A stretch of 36,029 nt of DNA from JAAZNO01 sp964508025 (GCA_964508025.1 CAZDSF010000041.1:1-36029), one strand, 5' to 3'; shown: positions 10,601-18,750, counted from the first letter of the stretch. Made by a program: numbers and translations. The notes: a model not told the origin generated them from the letters alone.

Positions 10601-11479
10601 CTCCTCGCGCAACACCCAATCCGTATCAGCCAACAACGCCAGCGGGCGGTACACCATCACAGGCTCCCGTAAACCCTTAACCGCGATCTCGCCCAGCGCC
10701 TCCCAGGTGAAATAGGGCTGGGTGAGCCGATAGGTGTTCTCACTGACCAACACCGTCCCCGGCTCGGCAGCGGCTTCCATGCGCGCCGCGACGGTGATGG
10801 CTTCGCCCATCGCGGTATCCTCACGGTATTGCCCCCCGCCCACACTGGCAACGATCACTTCACCCGTGTTGACGCCGATGCGCAAGCTCAGCTCCAACTG
10901 CTGCTCCGCCAGCTTCGCCGCCAGCGCCTTGACCTCGTGCTGCATCCGCAGGGCCGCCATCACCGCCCGTTCAGGGTCATCCTCATGCACGGCCGAGGTC
11001 CCGAAAAAGGCCACCAATCCATCCCCCCGAAACTGGCTCACCTCGCCGCCCAGACGGTAGACCTCCGCTTCCAGCAGTTGCAGCACGCGATTCATCAGCT
11101 CGACCCAGCGTTCGGTGCCCACCTGTTCCAACAGCTGCGTGGAACCACGCACATCGGCGACAATGATCGTGGCTACGCGCCGCTCGCCCTCCAGCAAGCC
11201 CGCACCTGGCTCCGGCTCTGGAGGACGCAGCGCCGCCAGTGGTGGAGGCGTCGCTCCCTGCGCCGACGGCGGTGACTCCACCGGCAACGCAACGACCAGG
11301 GGCGCATCCGGCAGCAGCTCCAGCGCCGCGCCGCACATGCCGCAAAAGCGAAAATCCGGTGGATTGTGAAACCCACAAGCGGAACAGAGCCGCGCCAGAC
11401 GCGCCCCGCACATGCCACAAAACAACATATCGGCAGGGCTTTCAAAGCTACAATTCACACAGCGGATGGGCGCTCTCAT
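7640..11479 (-). CDS. Zinc ribbon / class III nucleotide cyclase-like / AAA ATPase / TPR protein (copy 2)
   Basis: About 1279 residues, collinear with copy 1 at 2332-6123. Zinc-ribbon CxxC pairs lie at residues 7-49 and a cyclase domain at about 95-282. The ATPase has Walker A GEKGMGKS (330-337) and a Walker B-like VVFFFADVQWVD, and TPR helices run to the C terminus. The cyclase site has metal Asp109 and Asp153 and Arg233, but Gln149 replaces the substrate Lys and Thr229 replaces the catalytic Asn, the same changes as in copy 1. Two starts are possible, 11527 and 11479. I chose 11479 because it matches the N terminus of copy 1, has GGAG 14 bases upstream, and leaves room for a candidate promoter at 11515-11544. 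The gene is probably monocistronic or leads into gdhA (107-base gap). Confidence 0.87.
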   Translation of the reverse strand: MRAPIRCVNCSFESPADMLFCGMCGARLARLCSACGFHNPPDFRFCGMCGAALELLPDAPLVVALPVESPPSAQGATPPPLAALRPPEPEPGAGLLEGERRVATIIVADVRGSTQLLEQVGTERWVELMNRVLQLLEAEVYRLGGEVSQFRGDGLVAFFGTSAVHEDDPERAVMAALRMQHEVKALAAKLAEQQLELSLRIGVNTGEVIVASVGGGQYREDTAMGEAITVAARMEAAAEPGTVLVSENTYRLTQPYFTWEALGEIAVKGLREPVMVYRPLALLADTDWVLREELYRLTPPLIGRAREFEQLLRCVQGLHDGRGGIAMVTGEKGMGKSFLVTQVWEHLTRETMLRAEARQRDAHLAASDPATTLPETLWLRGRCRSYDQSWPYSMWRDMVQNWLSMRRDEPQEALRDRLRDQAQQLWGEHFADYYPFLAVFLLALPLEEEFAERVRHLDAESLKRQFFRTIRAWAAALAQRGPVVFFFADVQWVDSTSLELLQQCLPLCDTLPLLWLVVFRPDRSSPVWDFRHYVLTEYPHRLTHISIPPLSDEESLELLDWLIGAKTLPEKVSQLVLQRAEGNPYYLHELANALIAQGILVRDAETGDWKMTRQVTSLDLPESLQTLLLARLDRLAPDARHVLQAAAVIGAVFWQKVLQALIAADVSLKVQLTELQRAQLIQERQRVPDLGMEYAFSALLLRDVAYDSLLSTQRMAYHLKAAEALAQLVESGEGQTHRYGMVAYHYQQAGNLQQALEFTLKAAEQAHQVYANAEAVEHYSRALELLTELEVTAADVEARYALQKQRFYVLDQRRETYYLLGELDQGRTDAQAMLELAYHLQRDPELLIDALLEQPGVGSIQGRDELDKGLVLAQEALERARQLGDAHREMRALMALTNLFNLRNDPGWQWAGEQALELARRLEDRRAEVNILLRMGGAYGADNLEHSMACLEAALPIAQGLHDKSAEIKLLSALGTSLERQGDYYRLLTEIEEKRLQLSRDIGDRYAEGSALMVCGQIRGLWLGDYAAGLALEEEALRIWKNITGRVYPLLRIVQHHTEMGNFEAALATLEQAQPAGEREVREMGRAGLGLVSAILFNAIGDEPHLRQALDAAGWVYRMAADNLVSRQYKMAALCEIAASHLTLLPLVAEEARQFHREEALKASGAAFDLYESFGFVQIVECTSEEILFRHGLALRANDRVAEAEDLVRRAFAEMQRKHALIPAGTSFSRTYLEAIALHREITAAYDALPNASELMLEPPMGSAGAAELGTGEAEAARR

Positions 11480-11514
11480 GTCAGTCCGGCACTCCGGGAT
11501 GGGCTTCTCAGGGT

Positions 11515-11544
11515 TATGTACCTGCATTTAACCACAGACTTCAA
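11515..11544 (-). promoter_or_regulatory. Candidate sigma70-type promoter for cyclase copy 2
   Basis: On the minus strand TTGAAG (11544-11539) and TACATA (11520-11515) are separated by 18 bases. This lies just after the upstream terminator and 35 bases before the chosen ATG. It is a moderate match only, and it would exclude the alternative start at 11527. Confidence 0.35.
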
Positions 11545-11560
11545 AGAAGGCAATTCAGCC

Positions 11561-11600
11561 TAACACAAAAAGGGGCGCTTCGGTTTTCGCCGAAGCGCCC
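11561..11600 (-). terminator. Rho-independent terminator of the minus-strand opp operon
   Basis: An 11-bp perfect stem (11573-11583 with 11590-11600, arm GGGCGCTTCGG) with a 6-base loop is followed on the minus strand by CTTTTTGTG. It starts 24 bases past the stop of the cyclic-nucleotide-binding gene and so ends the opp operon before the cyclase gene. Confidence 0.93.
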
Positions 11601-11624
11601 TTCACAGACCCGACCAGCGGTAAC

Positions 11625-12059
11625 CTACAAGGTGCTCAGCACGCGGCTAAAACGCTCAGCAAGCTCCTGAAGAATCACCACCGCCATTTCAGCATCTTCA
11701 CGCAATAGCGCGATAAAATCCCAACGGGTCAGCACCAGGCAGACGGTTGGCTCGACCGTCAACACCGTCGCAGTGCGCAACCCTTCCGCCAACAGCGCCA
11801 TCTCCCCGAAGAAATCTCCCGGCTCCAACGGATTGAGCACCGTCTGAGTTCCATCAGCGTGTTCTCGAACCGCCTGCGCCAACCCCGAACCAACAATGAA
11901 GAAGCCCTCACCGCCTTTGCCCTGCGTCACAATCTTCTCGCCGGCGAGATACTCCCGCTCCACAAAGCGCTTTGCCAGGCGATCCAACTGGCGCTGATTC
12001 AACCCACGGAACAGCGGGGTACGCTGTAAGATCGCCACGGTCGTTTTCGTATCTACCAT
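11625..12059 (-). CDS. Stand-alone cyclic nucleotide-binding (CNB) domain protein
   Basis: A 144-residue protein made almost entirely of one CNB domain of the CAP/PKA-regulatory type. The phosphate-binding cassette GEMALLAEGLRTATV supplies Glu86, which normally binds the ribose, and Arg95, which normally binds the cyclic phosphate, so ligand binding looks possible. There is no DNA-binding helix-turn-helix, kinase or channel segment, so it is not a Crp-type regulator. Its ATG begins one base after the TAG of the upstream oppF-like gene, so it is the last gene of the opp operon and probably translationally coupled. Two cyclase-like genes lie just downstream. It may be a cAMP/cGMP-responsive adaptor acting on the transporter or another partner; that role is inference. 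Confidence 0.9.
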   Translation of the reverse strand: MVDTKTTVAILQRTPLFRGLNQRQLDRLAKRFVEREYLAGEKIVTQGKGGEGFFIVGSGLAQAVREHADGTQTVLNPLEPGDFFGEMALLAEGLRTATVLTVEPTVCLVLTRWDFIALLREDAEMAVVILQELAERFSRVLSTL

Positions 12060-12060
12060 A

Positions 12061-13107
12061 CTACACCCCTTTCAGCTTGAGTTCTTCAGCACGATGACAG
12101 GCCACAAAGTGATCCGGCTTGAGCTCCCGATATTCCGGCGCCTCGATTTTACACTTGTCCACTGCATAGCGGCAGCGCGGGTGGAAGTAACAGCCCGACG
12201 GCGGGTTGGAAGGATCGGCCACGTCGCCCTGCATGATAATGCGCTCCGACTGGTACTTTGGATCAGGCTTGGGCACCGAGGACATCAACGCCTCGGTGTA
12301 GGGATGCAGAGGATCGTTGTACAGCGCGTCAGAATACGCCAGCTCCGCGATCTTGCCCACATACATCACCGCCACACGGTCGGAGATATGCTGCACCACG
12401 CTCAAGTCGTGCGCCACAAAGACATACGAGAGGTTGAAGTCAGATTGCAAGTCCTGCAACAGATTCAACGTCTGCGCCTGGATGGAGACATCCAGCGCCG
12501 AGACCGGCTCATCGCAAAAGATGATCTTAGGATTCATCGAAAGCGCGCGTGCGATGCCGATGCGCTGCCGCTGCCCGCCGGAGAACTCATGCGGATAGCG
12601 GCGGATGTGCTCTTTGCGCAGCCCCACGCGCTCCAGCAGCGTCATGACGGTCTCCTCCATCTCCGGGCCAATCGGCACCCCATGGATGACCATCGGCTCC
12701 GAAACGATATCGAAGACAGACATGCGCGGGTTGAGCGAGTTGATGGGGTCCTGGAAGATCATCGAGACCTCACGCCGGATGCGCTTCATTTGCGCCTTGT
12801 CCAAATCGAAAATGTTGACCATTTCCGGCTTGCCATCCGCCGAGAACAGGCTGGTCTGGAAGTGCGCCGTACCGTCAGTGGGTTCGTAGAGGCGAATGAT
12901 GGTACGGCTTACAGTCGTCTTGCCGCAGCCGCTTTCACCTACCAACCCCAGAGTCTCGCCCTCACGGAGGTAGAAGCTCACATCATCCACGGCTTTCACA
13001 TGCCCCACCACCCGCCTGAGCAAGCCTTTCTGGATGGGGAACCACTTCTTCATCCCCTTCACATCCAGAATAATGTTGTCGCTTTTGGGTGCTATACGTT
13101 CAGCCAT
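12061..13107 (-). CDS. Opp/Dpp-type ABC transporter ATPase (F subunit)
   Basis: The 348-residue cytoplasmic ATPase energises import through the permease pair encoded upstream. It shows Walker A GESGCGKTT, a Q loop (IFQDPINSLNPRM), the signature FSGGQRQR, Walker B IIFCDEPVSALD and the H-loop region VAHDLSVV. The C-terminal Cys-containing tail (CYFHPRCRYAVDKC) is typical of the oligopeptide ATPase group. The start at 13107 has AGGAGGT about 10 bases upstream; a longer frame to 13242 runs back into the preceding gene. It lies 14 bases after the D-subunit gene and one base before the CNB gene. The substrate class may be oligosaccharide rather than peptide given the operon's neighbours. Confidence 0.94.
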   Translation of the reverse strand: MAERIAPKSDNIILDVKGMKKWFPIQKGLLRRVVGHVKAVDDVSFYLREGETLGLVGESGCGKTTVSRTIIRLYEPTDGTAHFQTSLFSADGKPEMVNIFDLDKAQMKRIRREVSMIFQDPINSLNPRMSVFDIVSEPMVIHGVPIGPEMEETVMTLLERVGLRKEHIRRYPHEFSGGQRQRIGIARALSMNPKIIFCDEPVSALDVSIQAQTLNLLQDLQSDFNLSYVFVAHDLSVVQHISDRVAVMYVGKIAELAYSDALYNDPLHPYTEALMSSVPKPDPKYQSERIIMQGDVADPSNPPSGCYFHPRCRYAVDKCKIEAPEYRELKPDHFVACHRAEELKLKGV

Positions 13108-13121
13108 TTTTGCTCTACCTC

Positions 13122-14195
13122 CTATACGTCCTCGTACAGCAGACAGCGGACCCAATGGCCCGGTTCGGCCTCTTTCCAGGTAGGCACGATGCGATCGCAT
13201 TTGCCCGGCATGAACGAGGGACAGCGCGGATGGAAAACGCAACCGGTGGGCAGATGGAAGGGATCGGGCACCATGCCTTTGATCGAAGCCAGCCGCTCAC
13301 CCGTGCGCTTGCCCACCTTGGGGATAGATTGCAGCAGCGCGCGGGTGTACGGATGCTTGGGTTCGTAGAAGACGCGCACCGTCTCCGAGCTCTCCACCTG
13401 CTTGCCCATATACATCACCACGATTTCCTTCGCCATCTCCGCCACCACACCCAAGTTGTGCGTGATGAACATGATGGACATCTCCACCGTCTCCTGCAGC
13501 TCGCGCATCAGATCGAGAATCTGCGCCTCGATGGACACATCCAACGCCGTCGTCGGCTCATCCGCGATCAGCATGAATGGCTCGCAAGAGAGCGCGATGG
13601 CAATCATCACACGCTGACGTTGCCCGCCGGAGAGCTGGTGCGGGTACACATCCACCCGCTCGTGCGGCTTAGGGATGCCCACCTTGCGCAGCATATCAAT
13701 GGCGATCTCCCGCGCCTCTTCCTTGGTCACGGGGCGATATTGCATGATCTTCTGCGTCATCTGATCGCCCACCGTCACCGGCATCTTCCGGTGCAAATAC
13801 AGCGCCTCACTGATCAGCGTTCCTGTAGTATACACGGGCGTCAGCGAGCTCATCGGCTCCTGGAAAATCATAGCAAACTCACCGCCGCGAATCTGGCGGA
13901 TCAGCTCCCCATCAGGATGCAGGTTGGTGATATTGACGATCTCCGTCGGTTTCGAGGGGTCAAACTTATTCCGGCGATGATACAGAATCTCGCCGCGCGT
14001 CACTTTGCCGGGCTTGGGCAACATCTGCATCGCAGCCTTGGCGGTAATGGATTTCCCACAACCGCTTTCGCCAATCACGCCGATGGTCTCGCCTCGGTTG
14101 ACGGTATAGGAGATGCCATCCACGGCATGAACGATGCCATCGCGCACCTCAAATTCCACATGCACATCTTTGATTTCTAGTAAAGGCTCAGCCAT
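13122..14195 (-). CDS. Opp/Dpp-type ABC transporter ATPase (D subunit)
   Basis: A 357-residue ATPase, partner of the F subunit in a heterodimeric motor. Walker A is GESGCGKSI, the Q loop region is IFQEPMSSLTPV, the signature is LSGGQRQR and Walker B is LIADEPTTALD. The C-terminal oligopeptide-transporter tail (CVFHPRCPSFMPGKC) is present. It starts 12 bases after the permease C stop, with a GGAGG ribosome site. The second transporter in this window carries a related D subunit at 24490-25500. Confidence 0.94.
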   Translation of the reverse strand: MAEPLLEIKDVHVEFEVRDGIVHAVDGISYTVNRGETIGVIGESGCGKSITAKAAMQMLPKPGKVTRGEILYHRRNKFDPSKPTEIVNITNLHPDGELIRQIRGGEFAMIFQEPMSSLTPVYTTGTLISEALYLHRKMPVTVGDQMTQKIMQYRPVTKEEAREIAIDMLRKVGIPKPHERVDVYPHQLSGGQRQRVMIAIALSCEPFMLIADEPTTALDVSIEAQILDLMRELQETVEMSIMFITHNLGVVAEMAKEIVVMYMGKQVESSETVRVFYEPKHPYTRALLQSIPKVGKRTGERLASIKGMVPDPFHLPTGCVFHPRCPSFMPGKCDRIVPTWKEAEPGHWVRCLLYEDV

Positions 14196-14207
14196 TGCAT
14201 CCTCCTC

Positions 14208-15386
14208 CTATCGCCCGCCGTAGGGATCCATGGCATCGCGCAGCCCGTCGCCCAACATGTTGAAGGCCAACACAGCCAGAATGATGAAGGGCACGGGAAT
14301 CAACATCCACGGCGCGAAGCGAATCACGCGCACGGCGCTGACCTCTTGCAGCAACACACCCCAGCTGGTGAGCGGTGGGCGCAAGCCCAACCCCAACCAG
14401 CTCAGCGCGGTCTCCGCTAGAATCATGCCAGGGATCATCAACGTCGCAATGACGATGACATGGCTCATGGTGCCAGGCAACAGGTGGCGGAACATGATGC
14501 GCGCATCGCTGGCGCCGGCGCTTTGCGCTGCCAGGACATACTCGCGCTCGCGCAACGAGAGAATCAGGCCACGCACCTGCCGGGCCAACCCACCCCAGCG
14601 AATGAAAACCAGAATCAGCGTCAACATAAAGTAGACCAAAATGGGAGACCAGGTGACGGGAATTGCTGCCGCCAACGCCATGAACAACGGAATATCGGGG
14701 AACGCGCCGACAAACTCAGTCAACCGTTGTACCAGAATATCCGTTGTGCCGCCGTAGTAGCCAGAGATCGCGCCCATCACCATACCAAGAAACAATGTCA
14801 GGAATTGTCCTATCAAACCCAACAACAGCGATAGGCGCCCGCCGTAGATGATGCGCGAGAGGACATCCCGCCCGATACGATCGGTGCCAAAGAGGAACAT
14901 AGTCGCTTCTGGGTATTTATTGGTATCCACGCCGAAGAAATGGACATCCATAGGAATAAAGCCCAGCAGTTTATAGGGCTGCCCCCGCACAAAGAACGAA
15001 ATGGGATAGATCTGGGTCTCATCCACCACCCAGGTGCGCCGGCGCGCCACCAGATCGAGCTCCGACTTGGTGCCATAAACAGCAGGCCGCAGGCTGAATC
15101 TCCCATCAGGATTCTTGAAAACAATGGGCTGCGGTCGGGATTCCAGATGATCCGATTGGTAATCTAGCAGATAGGGGGAGAAGAACTCGGCAAACAGGCC
15201 GCACACCGTATAGAAGAGAATGATGATGATGGCGCCCACGATGGCGAGTTTGTTCTTCTTGAACTTCCACCACACCAGGCTCCAATAAGCCTGACTCAAC
15301 TGCTGCTGCTTAGCCACCGGCTTGCCGAGGGCTGCGGGATCAGTCGCTTGTTCGCTGATTTCGGGTTGTGGCTGTAGCTCTGCCAT
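14208..15386 (-). CDS. Opp/Dpp-type ABC transporter permease (C subunit)
   Basis: The 392-residue inner-membrane permease has an N-terminal cytoplasmic segment and a first membrane helix at about 49-70. A long external loop of about 100 residues runs before the conserved FGTDRIGRDVLSR, and the five-helix BPD core follows. The EAA-type coupling loop is visible (REREYVLAAQSAGASDARIMFRHLLPG). It is longer than classical OppC (about 300) because of the loop between helices 1 and 2, as seen in related family 5 systems. It starts 12 bases after the permease B stop and belongs to the same operon. Confidence 0.93.
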   Translation of the reverse strand: MAELQPQPEISEQATDPAALGKPVAKQQQLSQAYWSLVWWKFKKNKLAIVGAIIIILFYTVCGLFAEFFSPYLLDYQSDHLESRPQPIVFKNPDGRFSLRPAVYGTKSELDLVARRRTWVVDETQIYPISFFVRGQPYKLLGFIPMDVHFFGVDTNKYPEATMFLFGTDRIGRDVLSRIIYGGRLSLLLGLIGQFLTLFLGMVMGAISGYYGGTTDILVQRLTEFVGAFPDIPLFMALAAAIPVTWSPILVYFMLTLILVFIRWGGLARQVRGLILSLREREYVLAAQSAGASDARIMFRHLLPGTMSHVIVIATLMIPGMILAETALSWLGLGLRPPLTSWGVLLQEVSAVRVIRFAPWMLIPVPFIILAVLAFNMLGDGLRDAMDPYGGR

Positions 15387-15398
15387 ACTGTCCCCTCC

Positions 15399-16385
15399 TT
15401 AATCCAGACGAATGCGCGGGTCAAGCGCCGCCAGCATGAGGTCGCCAATCAGCGCCCCCACCATGGTCATCAACACAATGAAGACTAGGATGGTGCCGGC
15501 CAAGAACATATCTTGCTTCTGCAATGCAGACACAAAGAGCGGCCCGATGGTGGGCAAAGCCAGCACGGTCGCTACCAGAGCGTCGCCCGCGACAATGCTG
15601 GGCAACGCCTCAGAAGTGAGAATAACGATAAGGGGATTGATAGCAACACGCACCGCGTGCTTCCAAGTCACGGCGCTGTTCTTGAGACCGCGCGCGCGCG
15701 CCGCCTCGACGAAGGGCTGCCCCAGCGTCTCCAGCAGGTTGCCGCGCATGATGCGCACCAATCCCGCGGTGCCCGTGACGCTGCTGATGAGGGCGGGAAT
15801 CCAGAGGTGCTTGAGCAGATCCCAGACCTTAGCCAGACTCCACGGCGCATCCTGGAACTCGCGGGAGAACAGCCCGCCCACTTCCACCTTCAACACCATC
15901 ATCGCAAAGAACAACACCAAGAGCGCCAACAAGAATCCGGGCATCCCCAACCCCAGAAAACTCAGCGTGGTGATAATTTGATCCCCCAGCGAGTATTGGT
16001 GCGTAGCAGAATAGACGCCTATAGGAATTGCCAGACACCAGACGATGAGAATGCTGGATAGCGCCAATAGCACCGAGAACAACGCGCGTTGCCCGATAAT
16101 CTCCCTGACGGGCCGTTCAAATTGGAAGGACTCGCCAAAATCCCCTTTGACAAAGTTGGTAATCCAGTTCCAGTACCGTGACAGCAAAGGTTCATCCAGC
16201 TTATACCGCGCGCGATAATCCGCAATGCGCATCTGCGCGCTGCGATCACCAATTGCCTGCAATTCCTGCAATTTGATAGTCAGATAGTCGCCGGGGGGCA
16301 GGTCAATGATGAGGAAACTGACAAAGGAGACCAGGACGATCATGATCATCATGTACAGTATACGTCTTGCGATATACGACAGCAT
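15399..16385 (-). CDS. Opp/Dpp-type ABC transporter permease (B subunit)
   Basis: A 328-residue inner-membrane permease. The N terminus has the family pattern (MLSYIARRILYMMIMIVLVSF), then a periplasmic loop and the BPD helices, with a coupling loop EAARARGLKNSAVTWKHAVR. The ATG at 16385 is chosen because AAGGAGGT lies 5 bases upstream. It follows the solute-binding gene after a 240-base spacer that holds a terminator and an inverted heptad array, so it is probably expressed at a lower level than that gene. Confidence 0.93.
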   Translation of the reverse strand: MLSYIARRILYMMIMIVLVSFVSFLIIDLPPGDYLTIKLQELQAIGDRSAQMRIADYRARYKLDEPLLSRYWNWITNFVKGDFGESFQFERPVREIIGQRALFSVLLALSSILIVWCLAIPIGVYSATHQYSLGDQIITTLSFLGLGMPGFLLALLVLFFAMMVLKVEVGGLFSREFQDAPWSLAKVWDLLKHLWIPALISSVTGTAGLVRIMRGNLLETLGQPFVEAARARGLKNSAVTWKHAVRVAINPLIVILTSEALPSIVAGDALVATVLALPTIGPLFVSALQKQDMFLAGTILVFIVLMTMVGALIGDLMLAALDPRIRLD

Positions 16386-16442
16386 CGCTACCTCCTTGAA
16401 GAAAGAAAGAAAGCCTGGCAAGACTCCACAAATTCTAAAGTG

Positions 16443-16516
16443 GCTGACCGATGACGGGGGACCGGAGACCGGTGACAGTATAACTTTGGGTCTTCTGTCT
16501 CCGATCGCCGGTCAGC
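16443..16516. repeat. Inverted pair of 7-base-period arrays between oppA and oppB
   Basis: Bases 16443-16477 are five consecutive heptads, each with GAC at positions 4-6 (type GGNGACC). Bases 16489-16516 are four heptads of the reverse complement type (NGTCNNC). The outermost units GCTGACC and GGTCAGC are exact complements. The arrays flank an 11-base AT-rich centre, giving an imperfect 30-bp hairpin in the spacer before oppB. Confidence 0.82.
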
Positions 16517-16561
16517 ACTAACATCCTTAGTACAACGCCAAACGCTGCAAGAGCGTCCCGG

Positions 16562-16607
16562 TTAAAAAAAAGAAACCCTATGGCGGGCAGGAGCTGCCCG
16601 CCATAGG
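16562..16607 (-). terminator. Strong intrinsic terminator/attenuator after the solute-binding gene
   Basis: A perfect 14-bp stem (16577-16590 with 16594-16607, arm CCTATGGCGGGCAG) with a 3-base loop is followed on the minus strand by TTTCTTTTTTTAACC. It lies 19 bases past the solute-binding gene stop and upstream of oppB. Such mid-operon terminators normally make the binding protein far more abundant than the membrane parts. Confidence 0.93.
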
Positions 16608-16625
16608 TCAACACAAGCTGTAAAA

Positions 16626-18668
16626 CTACTTATCCATCCAGAACTGCTCTGGGAAGGTGTTGCCGGGGGTGCCGGGCGCCCAAGGGCCAAGCACACCGTA
16701 CTCGTACACATTCTTGAAGTAGTTCTTGCAGACCACCGGCATGGGCTGATCACCCGCCGCGCCGATGATAAAGGGCCCTTGCTCGATGTACACACCAATG
16801 GCTTCCCACACCAACTCGTGGCGCTTCTGCTCATCGGGTTCCTGCAAGCCCTTGCGATAGATCTCCTGCAGACGGTAAGCCGGGCTGCCCGGTTGAGGCT
16901 CCCAACCTTCCGCGCCACCGGTCGAGTACCACAGACCCTGCTGCGGCCAGGCGCGCGTACCCTCGCCGCCGCCGCGAACCGGGAAGAGCCAGTCGGGGTA
17001 GGTCCAGAGGTCGAGCTCCGAAGCGTGGGTCGTGCGCAACATGTACAGACCGTAGTCGCCCCGAGGGCCGGCATCCGGCGTACCAATGACGTTGTTGATC
17101 AACACCTTGACGCCTACAGCCTCAAGATTAACCTTGTAGACCTGCAGGAATTCGGTGTTGATTTTCTCGGAGCTCCAGTTATTGAGGTCAATGACGAGCG
17201 TGAAGGGCTTGCCGCTGGGCAGATCGCGAATGCCATCGCCATTGGCGTCCACAAAGCCGGCCTTGTCAAAGTGCTCCTTGGCCTTCTCAGGGTTGTACTC
17301 CGCATAGGAGTTAGCCCACTGCTCGTAGACCTTCATGCCCTCCGCCGAGCTGGTGAAGTGCGGCGACTGCGGGCTGATGGTGAAGTTCTTCGGCTCGCCG
17401 ATGCCTTCCCACGCCACATCCACCACACGCTGACGGTTCATCGCATAGGACAGACCAATGCGGAAGTCCTGATTGCGCAGGAGCTCGCGGATCTCAACAT
17501 CCTCCTCGGTCTCCTTGGCGGGATCGTACTCCCGATCCCGGTGATAGTCCTGGTTGACGATGATGCCGGGCCACGCGCCCGCGCCATTCATCCAGCCAGG
17601 CACCAGGCGGTAATTACCCGCAGCAGCATTTTCCATCAAGAAGGGAATATCCGTGGGCGCGCCATTGTAGCGGAAGTTGCAGTCATACTTACCTTGCGCC
17701 ATTGCCAGCAAGCGCACCTCGCTGTCTTCCACCAGTTCCACCCGAATGGAGTCAATGTAAGGCAGCTGATTGCCCTCGGTATCTACCTTCCAGTAGTAGG
17801 GGTTGCGCTCCAGAATGCGGAACTCACCCGGGCGGTATTCCTTCAGACACCAGGCCATCAAACAGGGATAGCCAGGGGTATCGAACCAGCGATCCATCAG
17901 ATCCAACTCGGTGTACCCCTCAGCGCCGGGCTTGCCGTCGTAATTGGGGTGATACTGCTTGAGGAAGTGCGCCGGCTTCATGAGCGGTTCCCACTCCCAG
18001 AAGCCCTGCCCCAGAATGTAGGGCATAATGTACTGCGGCTTGTCGAACTTCAGCACCCAGGTGTAGTCGTTGGGGAATTCCATGGTGATGGGGGTGCCAT
18101 CAGCATTGCGGCCCCACCAGGGGACACTGGCCGTCTTGTATTCCTCATTCTTGGCGAGATCTTCCCACCAGAACTGCAGGTCGGCGGTGGTGAAGGGCGC
18201 GCCATCAGACCACTTGATGCCCCGGCGGAAGGTGAAGGTGATGGTCTTGCCGCCATCGCTCCACTCGGGCATCTTGATGAGCAGGCCCGGCTCGTAACCG
18301 GTCAGGTCAGCCTTCCAGCGGACGGGCGGATCGTAAAGCATCATCTTGATATTGCCCGCGCCATCCCACCAGGTCACATCGTTCCACTGGCCGCCGTACT
18401 TGCCGACGGATTCCCAGGGGGTGATGACCTTGATGTCCTCAGCCACCGGCAAGCGCTCCTCAACGGGAGGCAGGTTCATCGCATCCAGCATGGGGGCCTG
18501 CTTGTAAGCCGAGGGCGGGGGCGCTTCCTCTGTCTGTACAGGCGGCGCCTGCGTGGGGGCCTGCGTGGGGGCCGCCGTCGGCGCCGGGGTCGCTGCCCCA
18601 CCGCAAGCGGTCAAGAGCATCGACAGCACCATCAGTGCGCCGAGCACGGTAAACAGTTGCTTCTTCAT
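16626..18668 (-). CDS. Family 5 extracellular solute-binding lipoprotein (oppA-like)
   Basis: The 680-residue protein has a lipoprotein signal peptide (MKKQLFTVLGALMVLSMLLTAC, lipid-modified Cys22). A 35-residue Ala/Pro/Thr/Gln linker tethers an SBP_bac_5 domain with the typical FTFRRGIKWSDGAPFTTADLQFWWE segment. It captures substrate outside the membrane and delivers it to the permeases encoded downstream. Family 5 proteins bind peptides, but in many thermophiles also oligosaccharides. The upstream GH65 and CE7 genes favour the latter. GGAGGAG lies about 6 bases before the ATG. A long antisense open frame covers the gene but is a shadow. Confidence 0.95.
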   Translation of the reverse strand: MKKQLFTVLGALMVLSMLLTACGGAATPAPTAAPTQAPTQAPPVQTEEAPPPSAYKQAPMLDAMNLPPVEERLPVAEDIKVITPWESVGKYGGQWNDVTWWDGAGNIKMMLYDPPVRWKADLTGYEPGLLIKMPEWSDGGKTITFTFRRGIKWSDGAPFTTADLQFWWEDLAKNEEYKTASVPWWGRNADGTPITMEFPNDYTWVLKFDKPQYIMPYILGQGFWEWEPLMKPAHFLKQYHPNYDGKPGAEGYTELDLMDRWFDTPGYPCLMAWCLKEYRPGEFRILERNPYYWKVDTEGNQLPYIDSIRVELVEDSEVRLLAMAQGKYDCNFRYNGAPTDIPFLMENAAAGNYRLVPGWMNGAGAWPGIIVNQDYHRDREYDPAKETEEDVEIRELLRNQDFRIGLSYAMNRQRVVDVAWEGIGEPKNFTISPQSPHFTSSAEGMKVYEQWANSYAEYNPEKAKEHFDKAGFVDANGDGIRDLPSGKPFTLVIDLNNWSSEKINTEFLQVYKVNLEAVGVKVLINNVIGTPDAGPRGDYGLYMLRTTHASELDLWTYPDWLFPVRGGGEGTRAWPQQGLWYSTGGAEGWEPQPGSPAYRLQEIYRKGLQEPDEQKRHELVWEAIGVYIEQGPFIIGAAGDQPMPVVCKNYFKNVYEYGVLGPWAPGTPGNTFPEQFWMDK

Positions 18669-18750
18669 TCGATCTCCTCCTAAAACACTAGAATTGAATT
18701 TCCAGAATCAGAATGGTCAAGTTTATTTCACACCTATAGCTTGCTTCCTA

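Noticed and set aside
16779..18683. Plus-strand open frame of 634 codons opposite the first solute-binding gene
   Set aside because: Same reason: an antisense shadow of a well-supported gene.
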